Positions 17,290 through 26,286 of a stretch of 64,000 bases of DNA are shown here, in pieces. Source of the DNA: Cupriavidus agavae (GTDB lineage: Bacteria > Pseudomonadota > Gammaproteobacteria > Burkholderiales > Burkholderiaceae); NCBI RefSeq assembly GCF_004217045.1, contig NZ_SGXM01000008.1:124001-188000 (forward strand). The letters are read 5' to 3'. The translations under genes and the position numbers were made by a program. Each line of letters starts with the position of its first letter. The first letter of the stretch is position 1. The notes beneath the pieces are model-generated. The model worked only from the letters and a program-made list of their open reading frames with translations, did no database searches and was not told the origin of the DNA.

Positions 17290-17378
17290 ACGCGAATCGT
17301 TGCCGGTCGAATAATGGCCCAAACCATCCCGCCTGCGTTGCTACATATAGATAAGGCGGAATCCCGGAGACGATTGCC

Positions 17379-19169
17379 ATGACCCCCGCCCAGCCTGCCG
17401 CGGCCGAGATCCGCGCGCCCCAGCCCTCCGCCCATCCCGTTCCCGACCGCCACGGCGCCAGCCTGTTCGCCGCCGACCCGGACCTCCGGGCGCTGCTGCC
17501 GCTGTACCTGCCGGCTGACCTGTTCGCGCACCTGTTGCCGCACCTCGAACGCATGGGGGCGCTCGCAGGTGGCGTACTAGACACTCTGGCGAACGAGGCC
17601 GACCACGCGCCGCCCACGCTTTCGCACCGCACCCGCAGCGGGCTGGACGCGCAGCAGATCCACAAGCATCCGTCTTACGTGGAACTGGAGCGCGTGGCGT
17701 TTGCCGAGTTCGGGCTGGCCGCCGCGTCGCACCGGGGCGGTGTGCTCGGCTGGAGCAAGCCGATGCCGCCGGCGGCCAAGTACGCGCTGACCTACCTGTT
17801 CGTGCAGGCCGAGTTCGGGCTGTGCTGCCCGTTGTCGATGACCGATTCGCTGACGCGCACGCTGCGCAAGTTCGGCGAGCCGGCGCTGGTCGAGCGCTTC
17901 CTGCCGAACCTGACCACGCAGGTGTTCGACGATCTCTACCAGGGCGCGATGTTCATGACCGAGCAGGGCGCCGGCTCCGACGTGGCTGCCACGGCCACCC
18001 GGGCCATCCGCGACCCGCAGGCCGAGGGCGGCTGGCGGCTGGTGGGAGACAAGTGGTTCTGCTCGAATCCCGACGCGGCGCTGGCCATGGTGCTGGCGCG
18101 CATGGAGGAGGCCGATGGCACGAGCGTCGCTGGCATCAAGGGCGTGTCGCTGTTCCTGCTGCCGCGCACGCTGGCCGATGGCAGCGCCAACCACTACCGC
18201 ATCATCCGGCTCAAGGACAAGCTCGGCACGCGCTCGATGGCCAGCGGCGAGATCCGGCTCGAAGGCGCCCACGCGCATCTGGTGGGCGAGCCGGGCCGGG
18301 GCTTCGTGCAGATGGCGGACATGATCAACAACTCGCGGCTGTCGAACGGGGTGCGGGCGGCCGGGCTGATGCGCCGCGCGCTGACCGAGGGCCAGTTCAT
18401 CGCCCGCGAGCGCCGCGCGTTCGGCAAGCGGCTGACCGACATGCCGCTGATGCGCCGCCAGTTGCTCAAGCTGACATTGCCCACCGAGCAGGCGCGCACG
18501 ATGGTCTTCCAGACCGCCGAGGCACTGCGCCGCGCCGATGCGGGCGAGGCTGGCGCCTATCCGCTGATGCGCATCCTGACGCCGCTGATCAAGTTCCGCG
18601 CCTGCCGCGACGCCCGCAAGGTGACCGGCGACGCGATGGAGATACGCGGCGGCTGTGGCTACATCGAGGAATGGAGCGATCCGCGCCTGGTGCGCGACGC
18701 GCACCTCGGGTCGATCTGGGAGGGCACCAGCAACATCGTGGCGCTCGACGTGCTGCGCGCGGTCCGCCGCGAGGGCTCGCTGCCGGTGCTGCAGGCGCAT
18801 CTGGCGGGTCTGCTGGCCGACACGCCGCTCGATGCCCGGGCGCGCGCCACGTTCGAACTGGCCATCGCCAACGCGGCCGCGCTGGCATCGCGCGCCGCGG
18901 AAGCTGGCGCCGATGGCGACGTGCTGGCGCGCCAGGCCGCCTCGGGGCTGTACCACGTGACCAGCGCCGTGGCGATGGCGTGGGAAGCCGGCCGCATCGG
19001 CTCGGCCCGGCGCATGCGGCTGGCGCAACTGGTGCTGGCGCACCGGGTGCTGCCGCAGGATCCGCTGGCCGGTGGCGCCGAACCCGACTGGCTGGCCGAG
19101 ACCGTGGCGCCGCCGCCCGATGGCGCGGTCCGGGCGGCGGAGCGCGTCGACCAGATCAACGTGTTCTGA
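17379..19169 (+). CDS. Acyl-CoA dehydrogenase (AidB-like branch)
   Basis: A 596-residue flavoenzyme, longer than the usual 380-residue class because of an N-terminal extension with RTRSGLDAQQIHKHPSYVELERVAF, as in AidB-like proteins. The FAD/substrate motif GAMFMTEQGAGSDVAATATRA and the C-terminal catalytic-domain motifs AFGKRLTDMPLMRRQL and IRGGCGYIEEW...SIWEGTSNIVALDVLR are clear. The start follows CCGGAGAC. The downstream Bug receptor and CoA-transferase suggest that an imported carboxylate is CoA-activated and then dehydrogenated. Substrate not predictable. Confidence 0.9.
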   Translation: MTPAQPAAAEIRAPQPSAHPVPDRHGASLFAADPDLRALLPLYLPADLFAHLLPHLERMGALAGGVLDTLANEADHAPPTLSHRTRSGLDAQQIHKHPSYVELERVAFAEFGLAAASHRGGVLGWSKPMPPAAKYALTYLFVQAEFGLCCPLSMTDSLTRTLRKFGEPALVERFLPNLTTQVFDDLYQGAMFMTEQGAGSDVAATATRAIRDPQAEGGWRLVGDKWFCSNPDAALAMVLARMEEADGTSVAGIKGVSLFLLPRTLADGSANHYRIIRLKDKLGTRSMASGEIRLEGAHAHLVGEPGRGFVQMADMINNSRLSNGVRAAGLMRRALTEGQFIARERRAFGKRLTDMPLMRRQLLKLTLPTEQARTMVFQTAEALRRADAGEAGAYPLMRILTPLIKFRACRDARKVTGDAMEIRGGCGYIEEWSDPRLVRDAHLGSIWEGTSNIVALDVLRAVRREGSLPVLQAHLAGLLADTPLDARARATFELAIANAAALASRAAEAGADGDVLARQAASGLYHVTSAVAMAWEAGRIGSARRMRLAQLVLAHRVLPQDPLAGGAEPDWLAETVAPPPDGAVRAAERVDQINVF

Positions 19170-19216
19170 ACGCCCCCGAGCCAACCCAATAAAACCAGAC
19201 CCACCCGGAGACAACC

Positions 19217-20206
19217 ATGCCCCAATGGCACCGCCGCGCGGCCCTCGCCGCGCTCGCCGCCTGCGCGCTCTGCGCCACCGCCACCCCCGCCTTCGCCCAG
19301 AAGGATTTCCCGAGCAAGCCGATCATGCTCGTGGTGACCTACCCGCCCGGCGGCCCCACCGACGCCATGGCCCGCACGCTGGCCGCCGCGCTCAAGAACA
19401 GCCTGGGCCAGCCCGTGGTGGTGGAGAACCGCGCCGGCGCCGGCGGCAACATCGGCGCCGAGGTGGTAGCGCGCGCCGAGCCGGACGGCTATACGCTGAT
19501 GTTCGGCACGTCGGCGCCGCTGGCCATCAACGTGAGCCTGTACCGCAAGATCAACTACGACCCGGTCAAGAGCTTCGCGCCCGTGATCCAGATCGGCCAT
19601 CTGCCCAACGTGCTGGTGGTGAACCCCAGCGTGCCGGCGAAGAACGTGCAGGAGCTGATCGCCTATGGCCGCGCCCATCCGGGCAAGCTGACCTATGCCT
19701 CGTCGGGCAATGGCGCATCGTCGCACCTGGCCGGCGTGCTGTTCAACAACCTGGCCGGCACCGATTTCCAGCACGTGCCGTACAAGGGCACCGGCCCGGC
19801 GCTGAACGACCTGCTCGGCGGACAGGTCAGCATGACGTTCACCGACGTGCTGACCGCGCTGCCGTTCATCAAGAGCGGCAAGGTGCGCGCGCTGGGCGTG
19901 ACCACCAGGGGCCGCTCGCAGGCGTTGCCCGAGGTGCCGACCGTGGCCGAGCAGGGTGTTGCCGGCTTCGACGTTTCGGTATTCTTCGGTGTGGTGGCCC
20001 CGGCGGGCACGCCGCCGGCCGTGATCGGCAAGCTCAACCGTGCGTTCGCCGACGCGCTGCAGCAGCCTGAAGTCCGCAAGACGCTGCTGGCGCAGGGGCT
20101 GGAAATGGCGCCGTCCACGTCGCCCGAACAGCTTGGCAGCTTTGTGAAGGCCGAGGTGGGCAAGTGGCGCGCCGTGGTGCAGAAGTCCGGCGCGCAGCTG
20201 GACTGA
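19217..20206 (+). CDS. Bug-family tripartite tricarboxylate transporter substrate-binding protein
   Basis: A 329-residue periplasmic receptor with a Sec signal (cleavage after TPAFA at about 27). The mature part opens DFPSKPIMLVVTYPPGGPTDAMAR and contains VVENRAGAGGNIGAEVVARAEPDGYTLMFG, LTYASSGNGASSHLAGVLF and HVPYKGTGPALNDLLGGQV, strong Bug/TctC signatures. It is orphan (no TctAB genes), 47 bases after the dehydrogenase and 25 before the CoA-transferase. The start follows CCGGAGAC. Confidence 0.94.
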   Translation: MPQWHRRAALAALAACALCATATPAFAQKDFPSKPIMLVVTYPPGGPTDAMARTLAAALKNSLGQPVVVENRAGAGGNIGAEVVARAEPDGYTLMFGTSAPLAINVSLYRKINYDPVKSFAPVIQIGHLPNVLVVNPSVPAKNVQELIAYGRAHPGKLTYASSGNGASSHLAGVLFNNLAGTDFQHVPYKGTGPALNDLLGGQVSMTFTDVLTALPFIKSGKVRALGVTTRGRSQALPEVPTVAEQGVAGFDVSVFFGVVAPAGTPPAVIGKLNRAFADALQQPEVRKTLLAQGLEMAPSTSPEQLGSFVKAEVGKWRAVVQKSGAQLD

Positions 20207-20231
20207 TCGCCAACAATTACAAGGAAGAGAC

Positions 20232-21371
20232 ATGACGCCAACCCCCACCGGCGCGCTGGCCGGCATCCGCGTAGTGGACCTGTCGCGCATCCTGGGCGGC
20301 CCGTTCTGCGGCCAGATCCTCGGCGACCATGGTGCCGACGTGCTCAAGATCGAGCCGCCGCAGGGCGACGACACCCGCACCTGGGGCCCCCCGTTCCGCG
20401 AGGGCGTGGCGTCGTACTACTTCGGGCTGAACCGCAACAAGCGCGTGATGAAGCTCGACCTGACCGCCGATGCCGACCGCGAGGTGCTGATGGCACTGCT
20501 GGCCGAGGCCGATGTGCTGGTGGAGAACTTCAAGACCGGCACGATGGAGAAATGGGGCATCGGCTACGACGCGCTGTCGCAGCGCTTTCCGCGCCTGGTG
20601 CACTGCCGCGTGTCGGGCTTTGGCGCCGATGGTCCGCTGGGCGGCCTGCCGGGCTACGACGCGGCCATCCAGGCAATGGCCGGCATCATGAGCATCAACG
20701 GCGAGCCCGAGGGCGATCCGCTGCGCGTGGGGCTGCCCGTGGTGGACATGGTGACCGGCCTGAACGCGGCGCTGGGCGTGCTGCTGGCGTTGCAGGAGCG
20801 CGAGCGCAGCGGGCGCGGACAGTTCGTCGAGGCGGCGCTCTACGATTCGGGTTTGTCGCTGCTGCATCCGCACGCGGCCAACTGGTTCATGAGCGGCAAG
20901 ACGCCGGGCCGCACCGGCAACGCCCATCCGAACATCTATCCGTACGACACGGTGGCCACGGCCACCGATCCGATCTTCCTGGCCGTGGGCAACGACCGCC
21001 AGTTCCGTATCCTGTGCGCGCACATCGGCGTGCCCGAACTGGCCGACGACGAGCGCTTTGCCACGGCTGGCGCGCGCTCGGTGAACCGGGCGATGCTCAA
21101 GGGCACGCTGGAATCGAGGATGGCCACCTGGGACGGCAAGGCGCTGGCCGATGAACTGGCCGCGGCCGGTGTGCCATGCGCCCCGGTGCTGTCGGTGCCG
21201 GACGCATTGAACCATCCGCACACGGCGCATCGGGAGATGGTGGTGGAGATGGCGGGCGGCTACAAGGGGCTGGGCGCCCCGGTCAAGCTGAGCCGCACGC
21301 CGGCAACGTACCGGTACGCGCCGCTGACGGAAGGGAATGCGTTCCTGCCGAGAGAGGCGGCGAACGACTAG
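20232..21371 (+). CDS. CaiB/BaiF-family CoA-transferase
   Basis: A family III CoA-transferase of 379 residues, moving CoA between carboxylic acids. Family motifs: the opening GALAGIRVVDLSRILGGPFCGQILGDHGADVLKIEPP, then YYFGLNRNKRVMKLDL, DVLVENFKTGTMEKWGIGYDAL and the FGADGPLGGLPGYD segment, where the Asp following PGY is the expected catalytic residue. The C-terminus has PVKLSRTPATYRYAPLTEG. It is the last gene of the cluster, which ends at palindromic repeat copy 3. Probably activates the substrate bound by the neighbouring Bug receptor (inference). Confidence 0.93.
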   Translation: MTPTPTGALAGIRVVDLSRILGGPFCGQILGDHGADVLKIEPPQGDDTRTWGPPFREGVASYYFGLNRNKRVMKLDLTADADREVLMALLAEADVLVENFKTGTMEKWGIGYDALSQRFPRLVHCRVSGFGADGPLGGLPGYDAAIQAMAGIMSINGEPEGDPLRVGLPVVDMVTGLNAALGVLLALQERERSGRGQFVEAALYDSGLSLLHPHAANWFMSGKTPGRTGNAHPNIYPYDTVATATDPIFLAVGNDRQFRILCAHIGVPELADDERFATAGARSVNRAMLKGTLESRMATWDGKALADELAAAGVPCAPVLSVPDALNHPHTAHREMVVEMAGGYKGLGAPVKLSRTPATYRYAPLTEGNAFLPREAAND

Positions 21372-21389
21372 TTGATACCCGCTGGTTGT

Positions 21390-21420
21390 CTCCCCTCTCC
21401 CACTTCATGGGAGAGGGGAG
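21390..21420. repeat. Palindromic intergenic repeat, copy 3
   Basis: Perfect 13-base arms CTCCCCTCTCCCA and TGGGAGAGGGGAG around CTTCA, between the convergent CoA-transferase and lactate permease genes. It shares GGGAGAGGGGAGCAAAC with copy 2. Confidence 0.75.
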
Positions 21421-21438
21421 CAAACATTCGGGAGAGGC

Positions 21439-23151
21439 TTAGCCCGGAATCATCCCCGTCAGCCAGTACGCCTGCACCATCGTGATCACGCCCACGATGA
21501 ACGCGAACAGCAGGCTGTGCTTGACCGTAAAGCGGAACAGCTCCGATTCCTTGCCCACCAGCCCGGTTGCCGCGCAGGCCACCGCGATCGATTGCGGCGA
21601 GATCATCTTGCCGGTGACGCCGCCCGTGGTGTTGGCGGCCACCAGCAGCGTGTCCGAGACGCCGATCTGGTGGGCCGTGGTGTGCTGCAGCGAGCAGAAC
21701 AGCGCGTTGGACGAGGTATCCGAACCGGTCAGGAACACCCCGAGCCAGCCCAGCAGCGGCGAGAAGAACGGGAAGGCGGCGCCCGTGCCGGCCAGCAGCA
21801 GCGCCAGCGTCGACGACATCCCCGAGTAGTTCGCCACGAACGCGAATGCCAGCACCAGGCCGATCGACAGGATCGGGCGGCGCAGTTCGAGCAGCGTTTC
21901 GCCAAACGTGGCGATGGCATCGCGCGGCTTCATGCGCAGCAGGATCACCGAGATGATCGACGTCAGCAGGATCGCCGTGCCCACGGCCGAGAGCAGGTCC
22001 AGCTTCATCACCGCCTCGTAGGGCTTGGGCGAGGCCACGATCGGCGCGGCCTTGATCACGAGCTGGTCGAGCATCGGCACCTTGAACTTCAGCACCGTGC
22101 CGGCCATCGCGCCGTTGGCGGCGAACAGCGCCTTGAACGAAGGCAGGCTCCACACCGTGACGATGGCCGTCAGGATGCCGAACGGCGCCCAGGCGCGCAC
22201 GGTCTGGCCGAACGTGTACGGCGAGGCCTTGCGGCGCGACGGCTCACCCATGCCGCCACCCATGCCGCCACCCATGCCGGCCATGGCGATGGTGCCGCCA
22301 GCCCCGACCGAACCACCGGCCGTCCGCGACGCGGAGCGCGGCTGCCAGACCCGCAGGAATCCCGCCAGCGACACCAGGCTGACCAGCGCCGAGGTGATGT
22401 CCGGCAGTTCGGGGCCGATATGGTTGGACGTGAAGTATTGCGTCACGGCAAAGCTGCCGCCCACCACGAACGCGGCAGGCCACGTCTCGCGCACGCCCTT
22501 CCAGCCATCCATCATGAACACGAGCCAGAACGGCACCGCCAGCGACAGCAGCGGCAACTGGCGCCCGGCCATCGCGCCGATGTGCATCGGGTCGAGCCCG
22601 GTCACCTGCCCGGCCACGATGATCGGGATGCCCATCGCGCCGAACGCCACGGGCGCCGTGTTGGCGATCAGGCAGAGGCCGGCCGCGTAGAGCGGGTTGA
22701 AGCCCAGGCCCACCAGCAGCGCCGCCGTGATGGCCACCGGCGCGCCGAAGCCCGCCGCGCCTTCCAGGAATGCCCCGAACGCGAAGCCGATCAGCAGCAT
22801 CTGCAGGCGCTGGTCGTCGGTGATCGACAGCACCGAGGCGCGGATCACGTCGAACTGGCCCGTCTTGACGACGATCTTGTAGAGGAACACCGCCGTGACG
22901 ATGATCCACGCGATCGGCCACAGCCCGTAGGCAAAGCCGAAGCCAGCCGCGGCCAGCGCCTGCGGGGCCGGCATGCCGTAGGCAAGGATCGCCACGGCCA
23001 GCGCCAGTGCCAGCGTGATGGCTGCCGCGACGTGGCCCTTCATGCGCAGCACGGCCAGCGCGATGAAGAAGAAGATGATGGGGATGGCCGCCGCGAGCGC
23101 GGACAGCCACAGGCTGCCGAGCGGCGTATAGATCTGGGTCCAGGCTTGCAC
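21439..23151 (-). CDS. lldP: L-lactate permease (LldP/LctP family)
   Basis: A 570-residue inner-membrane proton-linked permease for lactate and glycolate. It starts [25 protein letters not shown] and contains [48 protein letters not shown], and [25 protein letters not shown] with [19 protein letters not shown], all LctP hallmarks. A Gly/Met-rich cytosolic loop ([13 protein letters not shown]) lies near residue 290. The lutBCA genes are directly upstream on the same strand, 60 bases away. In that gap 23165-23181 resembles the regulator's operator in only 11 of 17 positions. Confidence 0.94.
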   Translation of the reverse strand: MQAWTQIYTPLGSLWLSALAAAIPIIFFFIALAVLRMKGHVAAAITLALALAVAILAYGMPAPQALAAAGFGFAYGLWPIAWIIVTAVFLYKIVVKTGQFDVIRASVLSITDDQRLQMLLIGFAFGAFLEGAAGFGAPVAITAALLVGLGFNPLYAAGLCLIANTAPVAFGAMGIPIIVAGQVTGLDPMHIGAMAGRQLPLLSLAVPFWLVFMMDGWKGVRETWPAAFVVGGSFAVTQYFTSNHIGPELPDITSALVSLVSLAGFLRVWQPRSASRTAGGSVGAGGTIAMAGMGGGMGGGMGEPSRRKASPYTFGQTVRAWAPFGILTAIVTVWSLPSFKALFAANGAMAGTVLKFKVPMLDQLVIKAAPIVASPKPYEAVMKLDLLSAVGTAILLTSIISVILLRMKPRDAIATFGETLLELRRPILSIGLVLAFAFVANYSGMSSTLALLLAGTGAAFPFFSPLLGWLGVFLTGSDTSSNALFCSLQHTTAHQIGVSDTLLVAANTTGGVTGKMISPQSIAVACAATGLVGKESELFRFTVKHSLLFAFIVGVITMVQAYWLTGMIPG

Positions 23152-23211
23152 GGGTTGTCTCCTTGATGTGGTGTACGAATTCTTGTGTGGCCGCGTGGGC
23201 CGGGCGCCCTG

Positions 23212-24657
23212 CTATTCGGGCTGGTTGCGCTCGGCAAGCAGGTCCGACAGGCTCTTCGGCGCTGGCGTGAGCGGCTTGCGATGCTGCGTCCAGCCCATCT
23301 GCCTGCCTGGCGTCAGCGCCCGCAGCCGCGTGGCGGCCCAGCGGAACACGCGGTAGGCGGCCGGATGGGCGAACGCGCCGCTCCAGAAGCGCCAGACCAG
23401 ATGCTCGCGCCGGCTGAACTTCGCGCCTTGTCCCTTGAGTGGATGCGGCACGGCTTCCCCGGGGTTGCGATTCGATTCGGTGCGCAGCCGCACCAGCAGT
23501 TGCGGAATCGGGATGCGCACCGGGCACACCTCGCCGCACGCGCCGCACAGGCTCGATGCGGTGGCGAGGTCGGCCGTGGCGTCGAGGCCCAGCAGGTGGG
23601 GCGAGATGATCTTGCCGATCGGCCCCGGATACGTGGTGCCGTAGGCGTGCCCGCCGATGCGCGTGTACACCGGGCAGTGGTTCATGCAGGCGCCGCAGCG
23701 GATGCACTGCAGCGTGGCCCGCAGTTGCGCGTCGGCGTAGGCCTGGCTGCGGCCGTTGTCGAGCAGCACGAGGTGCACTTCGCGCGGGCCATCCTGCTCG
23801 CCGGGCTTGCGCGGGCTGGAAATCAGGTTGAAATAGGTGGTGATCGGCTGGCCCGTGGCCGAGCGCGTCAGCAGGCTCGACAGCGGCACGATGTGCGCGA
23901 GCTTCGCCACCACCTTTTCCATGCCCATGACGGCCACGTGCACGGCGGGAACGGTGGTCGACAGCCGGCCGTTGCCCTCGTTCTCCACGAGCCACAGCGT
24001 GCCGGTGTCGGCGGCGGCAAAGTTGACGCCCGACAGGCCGATGTCGGCCTCCACGAACGCCTGCCGCAGCGCGCGGCGGCCGGTCTGGATCAGCGCGTCG
24101 ACGTCCTCGGTGTAGGGCGTGTCCGGAATGTTGCGCTCGAACAGCGTGGCGATGTCGGCCCTGGTCTTGTGGATGGCCGGCATGACGATGTGCGACGGCT
24201 TCTCGCCGGCCATCTGCACGATGTACTCGCCCATGTCGGACTCGATGCAGTCGATGCCGCGCTCGGCCAGGTAATGGTTCAGTTCCATTTCCTCGCTGGC
24301 CATCGACTTGCCCTTGATCACGCGCTTTGCCGCGTGGCGCTGGGCGATACCGTGGATGATCGCGTTGGCTTCCCCGGCCGTCTCGGCCCAGTGCACCTGC
24401 ACGCCGGCGCGGGTCAGGTTGGCTTCGAGTTCGGTCAGCAGGTCGGGCAGGTTCGCCAGCGCGTGCTGGCGCACCGCCTCGCCGAGATCGCGCAGGTGCT
24501 CCAGCTCGTCGCCATCGGGAAACTGCACGGCACGCTTGTGCTGCAGGAAATCCATCGCGCCGCGAAAGCTCTTGCGCAGCTTGGGGTCGTCGAGCGCCTC
24601 GCGGGCGCGGGCACGGAAATCCGCCGACGGGACGAAATGCAGGGTCTGCTGGCTCAT
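23212..24657 (-). CDS. lutB: Lactate utilisation iron-sulfur protein LutB
   Basis: A 481-residue subunit of the three-part L-lactate oxidation complex. The N-terminal part is the LUD domain (SMASEEMELNHYLAERGIDCIESDMGEYIVQM). Two 4Fe-4S motifs follow: CIRCGACMNHCPVY and CGACGEVCPV. The C-terminal tail (GRQMGWTQHRKPLTPAPKSLSDLL) is typical. The ATG at 24657 overlaps the lutC stop by four bases, showing translational coupling; the longer upstream frame is rejected. Confidence 0.95.
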   Translation of the reverse strand: MSQQTLHFVPSADFRARAREALDDPKLRKSFRGAMDFLQHKRAVQFPDGDELEHLRDLGEAVRQHALANLPDLLTELEANLTRAGVQVHWAETAGEANAIIHGIAQRHAAKRVIKGKSMASEEMELNHYLAERGIDCIESDMGEYIVQMAGEKPSHIVMPAIHKTRADIATLFERNIPDTPYTEDVDALIQTGRRALRQAFVEADIGLSGVNFAAADTGTLWLVENEGNGRLSTTVPAVHVAVMGMEKVVAKLAHIVPLSSLLTRSATGQPITTYFNLISSPRKPGEQDGPREVHLVLLDNGRSQAYADAQLRATLQCIRCGACMNHCPVYTRIGGHAYGTTYPGPIGKIISPHLLGLDATADLATASSLCGACGEVCPVRIPIPQLLVRLRTESNRNPGEAVPHPLKGQGAKFSRREHLVWRFWSGAFAHPAAYRVFRWAATRLRALTPGRQMGWTQHRKPLTPAPKSLSDLLAERNQPE

Positions 24658-25370
24658 TGCGCGGCCTCCCCGGCAGGGGCGGTGACGATCACCACCCAGA
24701 GCTGGCGCGGTCCGTGAGCGCCGTACGCCAGCGTCTGCTGGATGTCGGAAGTCTTGGACGGGCCGGAAATCATCACGAGGTTGGTCGGCATGCCGCCGCC
24801 CCACTGTTCGGCGCGCACCGCGCTGTGCAGGTCAGGATGCAGCGTCGCGGCGTGGACCAGCGCGATATGGATCGGCGGCACCAGCGACATCGTGCGCGGC
24901 GAGCCGGGGTCCGGCGCCACGACCAGCGTGCCGGTGGCGGCCAGCCCCGAGCGGGCCACGGTAAAGCCGGCGTCGACGGTATCGAACAGCTCGGCCTTCC
25001 AGGCATCGATGGGGCGCCCGAAGGTGATGGCGGCCGTGCCGGGCGGCAGCGCGGCGGCCAGTGCGGCGCCCTCGGGGCGCGCGGTGTCGAGCAGCAGGCG
25101 CCGGACGCCCGCTGCGGCCAGTCGCCCGGCAACCAGGGCGGGCCAGCTGACGGCATCGGCGCGGATCACGTCGGCATGGCAGGCGGTCAGATTGGCCTCC
25201 AGCGCCGCCACCATCGCCGGGATGGACGGCGGGTCGCCACGCCGGGTATCGAAATGCGTGTCGATGCGGCGGTCCAGCGCGGCGGTGTCGGCGCCGAGCG
25301 TCTTGCCCGAGGTCGGCACGGCGGCGCGCAGCCGGCCAAGCATGCGCTCGCGGGCGCTCATCGCGGTCAT
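24654..25370 (-). CDS. lutC: Lactate utilisation protein LutC
   Basis: A 238-residue LUD-domain protein: SGLAATGTLVVAPDPGSPRTMSLVPPIHIALV and NLVMISGPSKTSDIQQTLAYGAHGPRQLWVVIV are the LutC/YkgG signatures. The start at 25370 is preferred to 25361 because it forms an ATGA overlap with the lutA stop; the stop forms another ATGA with lutB. It therefore sits as the middle gene of a tightly coupled lutA-lutC-lutB order. Confidence 0.94.
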   Translation of the reverse strand: MTAMSARERMLGRLRAAVPTSGKTLGADTAALDRRIDTHFDTRRGDPPSIPAMVAALEANLTACHADVIRADAVSWPALVAGRLAAAGVRRLLLDTARPEGAALAAALPPGTAAITFGRPIDAWKAELFDTVDAGFTVARSGLAATGTLVVAPDPGSPRTMSLVPPIHIALVHAATLHPDLHSAVRAEQWGGGMPTNLVMISGPSKTSDIQQTLAYGAHGPRQLWVVIVTAPAGEAAQ

Positions 25371-26140
25371 GCCGCACCTCCGGTACGGCGCCACAGGAAC
25401 GACGCCAGATGTTCCACGGGCAGCGGCGCGCCGGCATGGGCCGCCGCATGGCCGATGTTGAGCAGGCAGCCGCAGTCGGCGGAGACCAGCCGGTCGCAGC
25501 CGGTGGCGCAGGCCGAGGCCACCTTGTCGCGCACCATCGCGCCCGAGATGTCGGCATGCTTCAGCGAAAATGTGCCGCCAAAGCCACAACACTCGGATTC
25601 GCGCTCGTGCTCCACGCGGGTCACGCCGGGCAGCGCATCGACCAGCGCCACACCGTGGCCGCGCGTACCCATTTCGCGGCGGGCCGCGCACGAGGTGTGC
25701 AGCACCACACGCTCGTGGTCGCCCGCCGGCAGGTCGTCGAAGCGCACGTGCAGCACATTGAGCAGGAATTCGGCCAGTTCGTAGGTGCGGCTGGCGATGT
25801 CGCTGGCCAGCAGCGCGGCATTGGCGTCATCGGCAAACAGCGTCGGCCAGTGGTGGCGCATCATGCCGCCGCACGAGCCGGACGGCACGATCACGGGCCA
25901 GGGCTCGCGGAACAGTTCCAGTTGGGCGCGTGCTACCTTGCGGGCCTGCCCGGGGTTGCCGCTGCTATAGGCCGGCTGGCCGCAGCAGCTCTGCCCGCGC
26001 GGGAAGTGGACCGTCAGCCCTTCGCGCTCCAGCAGGCGCACGGCGTCGAGGCCGGCTTGCGGGACGAACAGGTCGACCAGGCAGGTGCCGAACAGATACA
26101 CCTGGGACGGGACGGATGTGGGGTACTGCCTGGATTGCAT
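25367..26140 (-). CDS. lutA: Lactate utilisation iron-sulfur protein LutA
   Basis: A 257-residue protein with two cysteine-rich CCG domains: HFPRGQSCCGQPAYSSG with VPSGSCGGMMRHHW in the first half, and HTSCAARREMG, ESECCGFGGTFSLKHADIS and SADCGCLLNIG in the second. These bind iron-sulfur clusters in LutA and in heterodisulfide-reductase-like proteins. First gene of the lut operon; the divergent promoter region contains the GntR operator at 26237-26253. Confidence 0.95.
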   Translation of the reverse strand: MQSRQYPTSVPSQVYLFGTCLVDLFVPQAGLDAVRLLEREGLTVHFPRGQSCCGQPAYSSGNPGQARKVARAQLELFREPWPVIVPSGSCGGMMRHHWPTLFADDANAALLASDIASRTYELAEFLLNVLHVRFDDLPAGDHERVVLHTSCAARREMGTRGHGVALVDALPGVTRVEHERESECCGFGGTFSLKHADISGAMVRDKVASACATGCDRLVSADCGCLLNIGHAAAHAGAPLPVEHLASFLWRRTGGAA

Positions 26141-26236
26141 TGTCTGCCTCCGGATGGCGGCGCTGCGCGCACCGGAGGGTGGCCGGGCGCGGCGTCATTT
26201 TTGGAGGCATAATTCCCGCTCCCGCGCCGGAGCACA

Positions 26237-26253
26237 AATTGGTTGGACCAATC
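26237..26253. promoter_or_regulatory. GntR/LldR-type operator 1 in the lutA-regulator divergent region
   Basis: AATTGGTTGGACCAATC, arms ATTGGT and ACCAAT around TGG. It matches the TGGT-N3-ACCA type operator of the PdhR/LldR branch of FadR-like regulators. A plus-strand CATAAT (26211-26216) lies just upstream, so bound repressor would cover the start of the regulator transcript. Confidence 0.7.
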
Positions 26254-26286
26254 GCGCGGTGGAAGCCCACATCGAGGGAAAAAGAG

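Noticed and set aside
3286-21420. Palindromic repeats as CRISPR units
   Set aside because: Copies are kilobases apart, not in regular arrays, and lack spacers.
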